Below the pieces are notes generated by a model. It made no database searches, was not told the origin of the DNA, and was given only the letters and a program-made list of their open reading frames with translations. 64,000 bases of DNA, taken from the NCBI GenBank assembly GCA_948146395.1, contig OX411544.1:93173232-93237231 (forward strand). The letters are read 5' to 3'. Within the stretch, counting starts at the first letter, position 1. Each line of letters starts with the position of its first letter. Both the position numbers and the translations under genes were made by a program. Source of the stretch: Fragum whitleyi. Its lineage: Eukaryota; Mollusca; Bivalvia; Cardiida; Cardiidae. This document shows positions 1-10,048 of the stretch, one piece after another.

Positions 1-10
1 TTCGAGCGAT

Positions 11-867
11 ATGGAGAGTATAATCAAGTTACAAACTGCTGCAACGGCACTTGTTATCGGTATGTAACTTTCATTGAACAGATGACTCCTATGTATCAAA
101 GAGTCAAAGGATATTTTGTTTCATTGGTGTTGTTCTGTCCCCTCATTTTCACATGTCCCTTGAATCAAAAGATAATTGTTTTACTTTGTCTAACTGTCAG
201 CATTATTCATTCGTGGCTATCCCTTTTACATTTTTCTTTTTTAGTATTTTTATTATTATTTGAGAAGTTTGTAACTTAGAAAATATTCCTTTGCGTAGGG
301 CCAAGTAATTCGGGAAAGAGCAGACTACTCTTCGAGATTATGAAACATGCTGACGGCATGTTCATTTCACCCATAAAGAAGATTTACTATTGCTACGGCG
401 TATACCAACCATTATACGATCAAATGAAAAGAGATGTGCCAAATTTAACATTTGTGGAAGGTTTACCCTCCAAACACGACCTTGACACTTGGCATGAAGA
501 AGAACCAGGCCACAAGTTGATTATATCAGACGACAGCATGGCTGAAGCCAGTTCCAGTCCAGTAATGGCAAGTTTGTTTACAAAATATGCGCATAATTAC
601 AACTTCTTTTGCATCCTCGTGTCCCAAAATGCCTTTAGTCCTGGTAAAGAATTCCGAACAATAAGTCTAAATACACATTATTTCTTTCTGTTCAAAAATA
701 GACGTGACGAATTATAAATACAAACACTTGGACGACAAATATTTCCAAGAAATTTAAGATATTTCATGGACAGTTATAAAAAGTCGACTGAAAAGCCATA
801 TGGTTATTTACTTGTTGATCTGTCCCCACACTCGGATCCTAAATATAAATTGAGGTCCAGACTATGA
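11..867 (+). pseudogene. FtsK/HerA-family DNA-packaging ATPase, spliced, with in-frame stop
   Basis: This is the A32-like genome-packaging ATPase of Polintons, which would pump element DNA into capsids. Exon 1 (11-59, possibly starting upstream) ends at a GTATGT donor; exon 2 starts at 299 after TTTGCGTAG. Joining them across the 239-bp intron (60-298) creates the Walker A run GPSNSGKS, and neither exon has it alone. Exon 2 continues with a Walker B-like LIISDDSM (about nt 517-540) and the NxRD-type sensor region RRDEL. A TAA at 715-717 interrupts the frame. The same frame then stays open to a TGA at 865-867 and still encodes family-typical sequence ending in PYGYLLVDLSP followed by a short basic tail. 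I read this as a nonsense mutation late in an otherwise full-length gene. A start upstream of the window edge cannot be excluded. Confidence 0.88.
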
Positions 868-892
868 TTGTGTACGTACCAGAGAAGGAAGC

Positions 893-1204
893 ATGAACGT
901 TTTAAAAGAGAAAGAAGGTGACTTTTTAAGGCTTTTATTATTTACCTCTTTACCACAAAGGAGATCTATGTTAAAAACCATACAAAAATCGCAGTTACAA
1001 GCAATTGTGCAAATAGTGTTTAATATTTTGATGGGTAACAGACAGCTTCCCGAAAAAGATAAAAATTGGTTGAGAAAACATAGAGTCGTTATTCGGAGAT
1101 TTGTCAGTAAACGTCTTCCACAACGAGAGAGGAAAAAAATTCTTATAAGATATTCGGAAACCATCTTGTCATTGCTACGTGTAGTGAAAGAGGAGTTAAA
1201 TTAA
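893..1204 (+). CDS. Small basic capsid-locus protein, unknown function
   Basis: A 103-residue, strongly basic, leucine-rich, mostly helical protein starting 25 nt after the ATPase stop. The middle (RRSMLKTIQKSQLQAIVQIV) and the segment with WLRKHRVVIRRF resemble a small conserved protein that I associate with Polinton-like loci, but I cannot name a function. There is no signal peptide or metal-binding motif. Its size and charge would suit a DNA- or capsid-binding accessory protein, which is inference. It is 3 nt from the next gene, so the two probably share a transcript with the ATPase. A reverse-strand open frame over the same bases (862-1164) has no recognisable features and is taken as a shadow. 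Confidence 0.7.
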   Translation: MNVLKEKEGDFLRLLLFTSLPQRRSMLKTIQKSQLQAIVQIVFNILMGNRQLPEKDKNWLRKHRVVIRRFVSKRLPQRERKKILIRYSETILSLLRVVKEELN

Positions 1205-1207
1205 AAC

Positions 1208-1588
1208 ATGGCACAAGAAATGGTTCTTATTTCTAAAATAAGATACGAACGTTTGCTGAAAAATTCGACCGCCGACGACCAAGAAAATCATTTTGATGAA
1301 CATTTGAATAATACAAGGCTAGAGGATCGAGACAATAGAGAAAATCAAATACAACAATCAGAAAACAAGGAGATTAAAGGAAAAGTAATGGAGCAGTATT
1401 CCACGCAGCAACAAGGAAAAGGGGTTGAAACGACCACAAAACCACCTTTCTTCGTAAAGAAAACATTGTCTGAAATGGGATTTGGAACGAGGAATAAAGC
1501 AAGACGCCAGAAAAAACCTATCCTAAAAAATCCACCATCAAAGGATAGTAAAAGAGCTAAACTAGAATGGATAAATTATACGATTTAA
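1208..1588 (+). CDS. Small hydrophilic capsid-locus protein with YERLL motif
   Basis: A 126-residue protein that begins MVLISKIRYERLLKN after a few residues, a start pattern I associate with Polinton proteins encoded beside the capsid or ATPase genes. The middle is glutamine-, asparagine- and glutamate-rich and probably disordered or coiled-coil. The C-terminal third is basic (RNKARRQKKP) and ends in a short tryptophan-containing tail. The preceding stop and this start are separated by three bases (TAA-AAC-ATG), which suggests a shared mRNA. The function is not recognised; a scaffold or minor virion role is inference from position. The frame is intact. Confidence 0.65.
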   Translation: MAQEMVLISKIRYERLLKNSTADDQENHFDEHLNNTRLEDRDNRENQIQQSENKEIKGKVMEQYSTQQQGKGVETTTKPPFFVKKTLSEMGFGTRNKARRQKKPILKNPPSKDSKRAKLEWINYTI

Positions 1589-2452
1589 AAAGTGAGTATA
1601 CTTTCTACAAAAATTGTGCATAGCATTACATGATATCTGTATATAAAGTATTACATAGTAACTTTTAATTTGGTACCTTTCTGCATGACAGTATTACTTA
1701 CCATGGGAAACCCGTTTATACAACTTTCCCACGGTTCTGAATCGAAATGAATACTGTTTAGAACTTGCTTTCAAAAATCATTAAATGTTTTTTACATCTG
1801 TTATTATAATTAAACGCCTTTTCATTTTCTTTTATGTATCCGGTGGATAGGTTAATGGGTTTTTTTTTACATATGTTAGTACTATCAAAGGATTATTCAA
1901 TTTCTTTAATGTAGTCGGTTAATAACTTTCAGCTATTTTTCCATCCGGTCTTTATCTGATTCAAGACGGTTTAATAATCTTTTAAATAAAAAACACGTGT
2001 TGTTACGCGTCATATCTAAATTAGTTCTGTATTTCATGAGCATTCACGTCACCATTACAGCTGTTCTCATTATTCATTTCGTCATGCTTGTAGTTTTTGA
2101 GGTTTATAAATGTATCACACATGTTTTATCGCTAAAAGCAATTACCGGTATAACATGTTGTGAGTTTTTTCTCTCGTGTTCATTTTAATTGTTTCTCAAC
2201 AGTTATATGGAAGGAAGCTGTACACTTAGAAAATAATTATATCAAATCAAGATTTTGGAACATATACAACCATGAATGGACTTGATGAAATAATTGGAAT
2301 AATCAATTGGATATTAGTGTATAGACAATGTTAGTGTGTTTCTGTGTATAAAAAAGTGATCACTCTAGTATTGGTATCTATGTGAATGGAATTCAATTTT
2401 GTAACTCAGAAATGTTATCGTGAAGTGAGTACACTAGTTGAATAAAAGCATA
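1589..2452. other. Non-coding spacer upstream of the polymerase gene
   Basis: AT-rich sequence with several T runs between the small-protein genes and the polymerase start. A short open frame at 1997-2188 reads as a hydrophobic low-complexity peptide with no family resemblance, and I do not accept it. The spacer probably contains the polymerase promoter, but no element stands out clearly enough to place. Confidence 0.5.
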
Positions 2453-5400
2453 ATGGCAGAGCCAGGGAAAGGTGAGGAATATTTGAAAAATAATGACGTA
2501 CAGTGTGAAGTTTGCTTTAAAAAGTTTAAATCAAAAGCACTTTTAAAGCAGCATATGCAGATACATCAACGTAAGCATCAATGTAAATATTGTGGAAAAC
2601 TGTTTAGTTTTCGATCTAATTTGAAAAGACACGAAAATGCAACTCACAAACAGGACGACCAAACAAAACAGATTTTTTTCTGCAACATTTGTAATAAGTC
2701 ATTTACTAGAAAAGCTCACATATCTCGTCACACAGCCGCTGTACATCGAAACAATTTAACACAATCATCAAATTCATTTTCATGTCGTCATTGTAATCGG
2801 GAGTTTTCATCCTATCGAAATCTAGTGGAACATGTCGAACATAGTCATCCATTAAACCAAGAGGGTGGTAGACAAGAAGCGTCATCAAAAACACTAAATG
2901 ATGATGATGTAACTAAAACTATCACAAACAGAGGAAACCCCAGCGATAAAGTACTTATTGGGTCGCAATCAAAACCCCAAGAAACTAACGAAGAAACTAA
3001 CGAAGACCTTCGTCATGATGACGAATCGGCTCTTAGAAATCGTGTTGAAAACAGAAATATATATCCTAGACATAATCAAAGATATGACATACTCTCATTT
3101 TTTGCGAGTGCATCAGATGAAATAAGAAACTATCTCAAGTCAAGAGCTCGTCAACTTGGAGGAATTAAATGGAATATGTGCGTTCAAATTGAAATGCAAA
3201 GAGATGATGGGGATGAAATGACGATCTCAACCCCTTACTTTCGGAGTAGAACATATCGTTTTTTACCCGACGAGGACTTGCAAGAGCATGATTTGAATGA
3301 AGCGTTTCAAAAAATGTTTGCTGCATTAGAAAAATATCAAAGAGAGGGATCAAACTGGTTCGTCAAAAAAATAATTAAGCTTGAGATCCATACAGTGCTG
3401 TATAGACCAATATCTGGCTCAACATATGTCCCATTACCAGAAACACTCTTGCGAAGTCAAAGTATATTGAACATTCGAAACAATGACTACAAGTGTTTCC
3501 TTTATTGCATACTGGCATCTCTTTATCCCCAAGAGAAGTTCCCAGATTATCAAGACTCATATGAAAGATACGAAAATGAACTCGTGATGACTGGAATGTC
3601 ATACCCAGTGTCTATAGCAGATATTTCAAAATTTGAAAGGCAGAATGTTAGTATTTCCGTCAATGTTTTTGGGTTTGAAGATGGAACTATTTTACCGTTA
3701 CGGGTAACAAGCCACAGCAGCCGAATTCATCACGTCAATTTACTATGGCTGACATCAGTGGACACATCACATTATTGCTTAATCACTGATCTAAATCGCT
3801 TTCTTTCTCGAACTAAAAAACACACACGAAAAACTTATTTTTGCCCTTACTGTCTACACGGCTTTATTAGAGAGGACCTCTTAGAAAATCATAAAGAATA
3901 TTGCTCCATGCATGGACCTCAAAAGGTTATATTACCAGAAGATGGTGCTACTCTCAAATTCAAAGAGTACGAGAAGACGCTGAAAGTTCCTTTTGTAATC
4001 TATGCCGATTTTGAAACATTGAATGTTAAGCTCCAAACGTGCATGCCGAATCCAGAATACGCGTCGACCACTCCTACCACAAAATTAGAAGTATGTGGAT
4101 ATGCATATAAAGTGGTGTCGGAAGACTCACGATATACGAAACCTACAGTTGTTTACCGAGGTCCACAGGCTGCCAAAAGGCTTATTGAGTGTTTGGTGGA
4201 AGAACAAAGACAAATTCAAGAAATTTTATCACACATAGAACCCATGCCAGAACACGAAGGATACATTGATAATGCAAAATATTGCTGTCTTTGCAAGAAG
4301 CAATTTTCTTTATATGATAGGACATATAAAAAAATAGTTGTCCATCACAATCATTTGGATGGATCGATTATTGGCCCTTCATGTCAATTATGCAACCTTC
4401 AATGTAAACAAGCAAAATTCACATGCGTCATGTTTCATAATTTACGCAATTTCGATGCACACATCTTGTGTGAGAGCTTGGGAGAATTCAAAGATTTTAA
4501 ATTAAACTGCATTTGTCAAACTTCTGAACGATATGTTTCATTCTCTTTAGGGAATCTTAGATTTTTGGATAGTTTCCAATTTCTTCCAAGTTCATTGGAA
4601 ACACTGGTAAATAATCTTAAACTAGATGGTATTGACGCGTTTCCACACCTACTCTCAGAATTTGAAGATAGGAACCAGGTCAAGTTACTCGTGCGCAAAG
4701 GCATTTACCCATAAGACTATGTAGACTCGTTTCATCGATTCGAGGATAAAGACTTACCACCACAACACGAATTCTATTCTTCTTTAAAGAAAGAGGGCAT
4801 TTCTGTTGAAGAATACGCCCATGCACAGAAAGTGTTTGAGGAATTCAACTTGTCGTCATTAGGAGATTATCACGACTTATACGTAAAAACGGATGTATTG
4901 TTACTGGCTGACGTCTTTGAATCTTTCAGAAAAGTTTGCCTTGGGCATTACGAGTTAGATCCATGTCATTTTTACACTTCACCCGGCTTATCCTGGTCAA
5001 GCTTACTTAAAATGACGGGTTTTGAACTAGAATTGCTAACAGATATTGACCAGATACTTATGATAGAAGCTGGTACTCGAGGTGGGATATCTCAAATTTC
5101 AAATCGTTTCCAAAAAGCCAACAATCCGTATCTAGAAGACTATGATCAGTCAGAAAAAACTCTTATCTCACGTATTTTGATGCAAATAACCTTTATGGGT
5201 GGGCCATGGTGCAACCTCTGCCTGTTAGAGATTTTAAATTTGTAGATAATGTTGAAGAATTTGATGTTATGACAATCAAAGACAATAGCCAAATCGGATA
5301 TATATTAGAGGTGTCTCTTCAATATCCTGCAGAACTCCACGACCTACACAATTGTCTTCCTCTTGCACCTGAGCAAAAGACAATTACGAATGAACAACTT

Positions 5401-7035
5401 TCCCCCTATGCACAACATTTATTACGGAAACTACATGGTCTAAATGATGAAGATCCATTACCGTCAAGTGGAAGGGTAAAAAAATTACTCGCCACTCTAG
5501 AAGATAAATCCCACTACATTCTTCACTACAGAAATTTACAATTGTACTTGAAACTAGGAATGAAACTAAAGAAAATCCACCGGATTTTACAATTCCGACA
5601 GGAACCATGGATGAAACCCTACATTGACTTCAACACAGAGATGAGAAAACGAGCTAGATCTCCATTTGAGGCGACATTCTTCAAAATTTTAAACGTCAGT
5701 GTCTATGGAAAGGTGAGTCTAGAAGGAGGGTGTGGGGCTATCTTTGATTAGTACCTAATTTTTATTAATTCTAATTTTTATCAATTCTTATTTTATCAAT
5801 TCTTATTTTACATAATATCTTTCAATCTAACTTCCAAACAAGAGTGCTTAAAATACAATATTGATCCATCTCGAAAAATCTATTTTAGCACTTTTTTATT
5901 ATCATTATTTCCCTCCTGGAATATATATTTCATTTATCATTTTAGACCCTTCAGAATGAACGCAAATACAAGAACATCGAGTTGGTACATCTAGAGGAGA
6001 GATTACGGAAGCTATCAGCTAAATCAACATATAAGACCACAACCATATTCAATGAGGATCTCGTTGCAGTGGAACTACTGCGATCGAAAGTTAAACTTTC
6101 CAAGCCTAGCTACTGTGGAATGTGTATACTCGGTAAGTTTCATTGGATTCGCTTTCAATCAAATTTACTAACTCTAGTTGCTCTTATATAACTTTATATC
6201 GGTAATTAGATCAGCTTTTGTATTCATTTCAGATTTGAGTAAATGTCTTATGTACGACTTCTGGTATGGGTATATCAAACGACGGTATGGAGAAAAAGCT
6301 CAACTTCAAATGACAGACACGGATAGTTTGCTTTTCCACTGCGAAACAGATGATATTTACAGGGACATGCTACATTCCATAGACTTGTTTGACACATCGG
6401 ACTATCCCATCGACCACTTTCTTTATAGTGAACAGAATAAAAAAACTCTAGGGAAAATGAAAGACGAAATGAATGGCAAGCCTATTGCGGAATTCGTTGG
6501 CCTTCGCTCTAAACTATATAGTTTTAAGTGTAATAATAAGGAAGAAAAGCGTGCTAAAGGCGTTTCAAAAGTGGTCGTGAAAAAGGACCTCCGACATGAA
6601 CATTACAAATCTACTTTGTTTAATGAAACTAGAAAAGTATCTCTTATGACATCTCTCAGAAGTCATAAGCATGTACTTTTTTGTGAAAACATCAATAAAA
6701 CAGGATTATCTGCTTTCGACGATAAGAGGTTTCTTCTTAATCCAATAAATAGTTACGCTTATGGACATTACAAGATAAATCAAAGTGGCGAATATATGTC
6801 AGATTGTTCTGAGAAAATGATTGAAGGGGCATCAAAACAGGTGTGTGACAATCTCAACGAAGTACCAATGGAGGTTACGCTTGAAGACAATTCGCCCTAC
6901 AAAAATGTTGGAATAGTACATATTCAAGATGAATCTTTGATTTTCGATGACCGGATATTTACTCCCAACGAAGATCAATGTTTCTTCTTGAATGATTACA
7001 AGATTACTCCATATGAAAATCCTAAAAATCTATAA
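2453..7035 (+). pseudogene. Protein-primed family-B DNA polymerase with N-terminal C2H2 fingers; one stop, one frameshift
   Basis: Replicative polymerase of the Polinton. The first true ATG is at 2453. Residues 18-38, 44-65, 77-98 and 111-132 form four classical C2H2 zinc fingers; a further C2H2-like finger (CPYCLHGF) lies near residue 460. Exonuclease motifs follow: YADFET (about 517), NLRNFDAH (about 662) and YHDLYVKTD (around 4850-4880). Polymerase motif A (DANNLYGW), motif B (NVSVYGK) and motif C (MTDTDS) are all present. Two introns have clean borders: 5713-5945 (phase 0, just after VYGK) and 6133-6232 (phase 1). Lesions are an in-frame TAA at 4712-4714 and a one-base frame change in the A-run at 5154-5159, consistent with a single-base loss. 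Downstream sequence remains family-like to the TAA at 7033-7035, so this is a recently disabled full-length gene. Confidence 0.92.
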
Positions 7036-7074
7036 AAACAAAATATAACGTTTTGTAGTTAAATAGCATATATA

Positions 7075-7120
7075 AATAAAATGTATAAATCAACAACTTG
7101 TTTATTCATTTTCTTTTATT
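7075..7120. terminator. Convergent polyadenylation signals
   Basis: AATAAA at 7075-7080 serves the + strand polymerase, ending 40 nt before it. On the - strand AATAAA (TTTATT on +) occurs at 7101-7106 and 7115-7120, just past the protease stop at 7132. The two transcription units converge in fewer than 100 bases. Confidence 0.6.
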
Positions 7121-7131
7121 TACACACTGTT

Positions 7132-7650
7132 TTAGTTACATAGAGAAAGTGAGACACATGTCTGATTATATACTGCATTATTTGAAATACATTCTGGAAA
7201 AGAAGACAAAGCAAGGTTTTCAACATATGCATCATTATGATCCATATTTGTACTAAATAAGGCAACAAAGTCGTTCATGCAAACTCCTTTCAACCTTTGG
7301 TGTAAGTAGAAAACACAATAAAGTCCACAAACTTTCGAATGGTTGCTTTGAATCTGTGTTCTGTTCATGGTTAACAATTTTGCTCTTTGTTCAATCCATT
7401 GCGCATCATTAGAACTATTCTCTTTTGGGGTTCTACCATAGCTATCGAAAAACTCCATATTCCCATTCCCATCGTTATAAATGGCACACCAATGTCTTCC
7501 CGGATCGTAGGAATTGTCCGTATTTACTACCAATCCATATCTTTTATATATGCGTTGATGAGGTAAGGTATCGGAGGCATATACTCCAAGAACATAGGGT
7601 GACAAAACCGGGTCACATTTCATAAAGCATTCTAGTTGAGATGTGTTCAT
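7132..7650 (-). CDS. Adenain-type cysteine protease (maturation protease)
   Basis: A 172-residue C5/ULP-fold cysteine protease, the capsid maturation protease of Polintons and adenoviruses. Visible catalytic residues are His53 in GRHWCAIY, Asp69 in EFFDSYG, oxyanion Gln101 and nucleophile Cys108 in VCGLYCVFYL. The Gln-to-Cys spacing of seven is that of adenoviral adenain. Length is somewhat below the roughly 200 residues of adenovirus adenain. The frame is intact, with no introns. Its ATG (7648-7650 complement) overlaps the stop codon of the spliced major capsid gene in an ATGA arrangement, which suggests translational coupling. A TAA stop ends it. Confidence 0.9.
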   Translation of the reverse strand: MNTSQLECFMKCDPVLSPYVLGVYASDTLPHQRIYKRYGLVVNTDNSYDPGRHWCAIYNDGNGNMEFFDSYGRTPKENSSNDAQWIEQRAKLLTMNRTQIQSNHSKVCGLYCVFYLHQRLKGVCMNDFVALFSTNMDHNDAYVENLALSSFPECISNNAVYNQTCVSLSLCN

Positions 7651-9136
7651 GCTTGCAAAATTAAGTCACGATCTTTCGTTATCTCTAGGTACGCCGGCTG
7701 CTCTGAATATACGATACAAGTCATTGGTTCTGTAAGATAGAAAACATACATGCTAAGGTTTTTATATGAATAGATTATAAATTTTGTCGACTAAAATGGG
7801 TTATGTTAAACAGATATGAATATTTTCAAACTATGGCCGACATGAATAGATTATGTCTGTCTAAACACCCGTATAAATATTAGTATCAGAAGAAAAGCTC
7901 ACCTGAAAGTACTTCTCCAAACTGGACAACTAATTGCGAATTTCCGCTTTTCACCAAGGATAGGTATTCACCATGATGAGAAAAGTTAGGCTCCGACTGA
8001 AATACGAATAAGGTACTGCCAGACATAAAATGAGGTCTGTCTATAGCAACGCCTTCGTTTCTTTTCCATTTATCAACACTCTGAATAAGATTGGTATAGG
8101 CTCTCGTAACAAGGCCTCTTTTATTTGAGAAGTCTGTTTTTAGGGGTGTTCCACCCACCGGCAGTCCGTCGTTATAAACCACAATCTGCGTGATATTGCA
8201 ATGTTCAAAATTGTAAGGATTTGTTGTGTAATCCCCATTTAAAGCTTTACTCTTTACAAATCCAACAATGACTTTTTCCGGTCGCTTCCCTTGGAACATA
8301 TTGTCCCAAATAAACGAACTGCTTCCTTTGGCGATAGTCTGAACTCGAACATCTTTCTTTGTATAGGGGTACAGTGCATTCTGCTTTTCCAGAATCTGAG
8401 CATGGCCATAAATAACTGCAGGATTAACCCTGATCTTCCTTGCAATGACGTAAATGTCCTGTATTACAATTTTAAAGTCTGTAGAATTATCAGCTGCAAG
8501 AAGCGCAAAGCTGGCTGGATTTCGGTAAAACTTACTCTTGACATCCACTTGATTCAAAATATATCTGTCCAAGTCACATAAGTCGTGAAAGATGGGTCCT
8601 TGCAAGTCCAGTGTTTTCGATGTAGCAATCCATTTAGCTCTTTCATACAACCCACCATTAGCACCACTGGGATCACTGTCTCCTGGTGCAATCGCATTGT
8701 CTATTACCCATCCTTGGGTCACAATTTGACTCGATAATGCATCATGTCCGTATTTCAACAAAGTCGGGATGTAAGCTCTATACGAGTTGTAATTGCAAGT
8801 AATAGTAGCTTTATTTTGCAATGTTAATTCAACTGTAGAGAACAAACTTTGCAAAAACAAATTTGCTGCACCCACTTTTTCTGATGTAAGTTCAGATCCA
8901 TCAGCTTTCTCCACATTGAGCCTCACATAAATTTGCGAATTTTTCAGATCTAAATAGTCCAAAGAATTCTGTGCATTGATTCTAAACTCAAATGGTCCGT
9001 CTGATGACACTTGTGATATAGGTCGAACTTCTTCATCTCTAAATTCTTTCACACTTGTTTGTGTACTCGGTAAATCATACAGACTAAGTTCGGACACTAA
9101 TCCTTCCTTGAACTGCTCTTCGTTAAATGTTGACAT
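7647..9136 (-). CDS. Double jelly-roll major capsid protein, two exons
   Basis: Major capsid protein of the element. The first exon (9136-7903) encodes 411 codons plus one base. It resembles the invertebrate F54H12.2-like capsid family, for example FEFRINAQNSLDYLDLKNSQ near the N terminus. Read unspliced it would stop at 7886 with a short GELFF tail. However, TTTCAG|GTGAGC at 7903/7902 is a near-ideal donor, and TTACAG at 7735-7730 is a good acceptor. Splicing out 7902-7730 (173 bp) adds a 27-residue end with CIVYSEQPAYLEI, matching the usual C-terminal strand of this family, and a TGA at 7649-7647. The predicted product is 438 residues. It starts 2 nt after the basic protein's stop. No lesions are visible. 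Confidence 0.88.
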
Positions 9137-9138
9137 AA

Positions 9139-9615
9139 TTAAATCTCAAATATGTCTCTCTTCTTAGTGGTATTCCTCCTTGTAGAACGCACTCTTTTTC
9201 TATGAGAACGTTTTTTACCTGTACGCCTTTTTTTCCCCGCACCACGCTGTCCTTTTGAATCTACGCGACCACGTTTTCCACGTTTTGAGTTCAAACGACG
9301 ACGTTTTGATTTATGAGTCGAAATTAATTTTGACTTTCTCTTTCTTGAACGTCCAGAGGTAGACTGAAACATTTTTTCAACTGCCTCAGGATTTATATTC
9401 TCTCTCTCTAATTCCGATTTCGCTTGTGCAGCTGTCTGTTCGGACGGTAAAACAGCTTTAACAGATAACTGCTTGCCCTCCACCGGTTTTAATTGGTCTA
9501 CAGTAATAACTCTTGGTTTTCTTCCTGCTCCTGATTGGTTTATAGTCGTTTTTCCAGTACTCACACGATTGAAGAAATCGGTCCACTTTTGTGGATTTGG
9601 TACATAAAGTTTCAT
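9139..9615 (-). CDS. Basic core-like/minor virion protein
   Basis: A 158-residue protein with a short N-terminal motif (YVPNPQKWTDFFNRV), a neutral middle, and a lysine/arginine-rich tail from about residue 91 to 155 (runs such as KSKRRRL, GKKRRTGKKR). Polintons and adintoviruses usually encode a small protein of this kind between penton and hexon genes, comparable in position to adenoviral core or pVI/pX-type proteins. DNA condensation or membrane-active minor capsid roles are inference. Both flanking junctions are exactly two bases (TAAAGATG before it, TAATTATG after it). Confidence 0.78.
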   Translation of the reverse strand: MKLYVPNPQKWTDFFNRVSTGKTTINQSGAGRKPRVITVDQLKPVEGKQLSVKAVLPSEQTAAQAKSELERENINPEAVEKMFQSTSGRSRKRKSKLISTHKSKRRRLNSKRGKRGRVDSKGQRGAGKKRRTGKKRSHRKRVRSTRRNTTKKRDIFEI

Positions 9616-9617
9616 CT

Positions 9618-10046
9618 TTAAGATAAAAACGGGTACCGCCTCAAATGTAACGTCAACCGGACTGGGTCTCGTAAATCTAAACTCGATGAACTAGTTTCGC
9701 CTTTTATATAGATGTTGAATTCCCGCACTTCGTTTTTAGCCACATTAACATAAAAAGGGGTGCTTAAAATGTAATCCCACGTGCTTTTGGTACTTTTTTC
9801 TAAACGTCGTAATAATGGACGTTCCACGCCTTCAACGATGCTTTCTTTACACAAATCTGAATAAATGTACAATCCATCGTTCGCTTTTGATTTTGTTTTT
9901 TCAGTTGCATGGAATTCAACTAAAGCCACTTTCCATATTCCAGGAAGTTGTAACGGATATTTCAATTGTACTTTGAAATTTGTTACCTCGTTTCCTGTAA
10001 AAAACGTATTACTCTCATTGCTTTGCACGTAAATATAACGATCCAT
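9618..10046 (-). CDS. Penton-like single jelly-roll minor capsid protein
   Basis: A 142-residue protein with the family-typical opening: a short strand (YIYVQSNES), then GNEVTNFKVQL, then a PLQLPGIWKVALVEF run. This is the usual start of Polinton minor capsid (penton) proteins that close the icosahedral vertices. It may be slightly short at the C terminus compared with relatives. It sits two bases after the integrase stop (TAAACATG) and two bases before the basic protein start. The frame is intact. Confidence 0.83.
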   Translation of the reverse strand: MDRYIYVQSNESNTFFTGNEVTNFKVQLKYPLQLPGIWKVALVEFHATEKTKSKANDGLYIYSDLCKESIVEGVERPLLRRLEKSTKSTWDYILSTPFYVNVAKNEVREFNIYIKGETSSSSLDLRDPVRLTLHLRRYPFLS

Positions 10047-10048
10047 GT

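Noticed and set aside
82..279. 65-codon frame as a small membrane protein
   Set aside because: It lies almost wholly inside the ATPase intron (60-298) and is hydrophobic because of T-rich intron sequence.
862..1164. Reverse-strand frame opposite the small basic protein
   Set aside because: It is antisense to a frame with better family resemblance and spacing, and has no features of its own.
1997..2188. 63-codon hydrophobic frame upstream of the polymerase
   Set aside because: Low-complexity AT-rich translation with no ribosome context or homology signal.
715..4714. The TAA codons at 715-717 and 4712-4714 as recoded sense codons
   Set aside because: TAA terminates the small proteins, the polymerase, penton, basic protein and integrase in the same element, so general recoding is not credible. 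A frame change also exists in the polymerase, so decay is simpler.
7425..9167. Several + strand frames opposite the protease and capsid genes
   Set aside because: Shadows of well-supported - strand genes.
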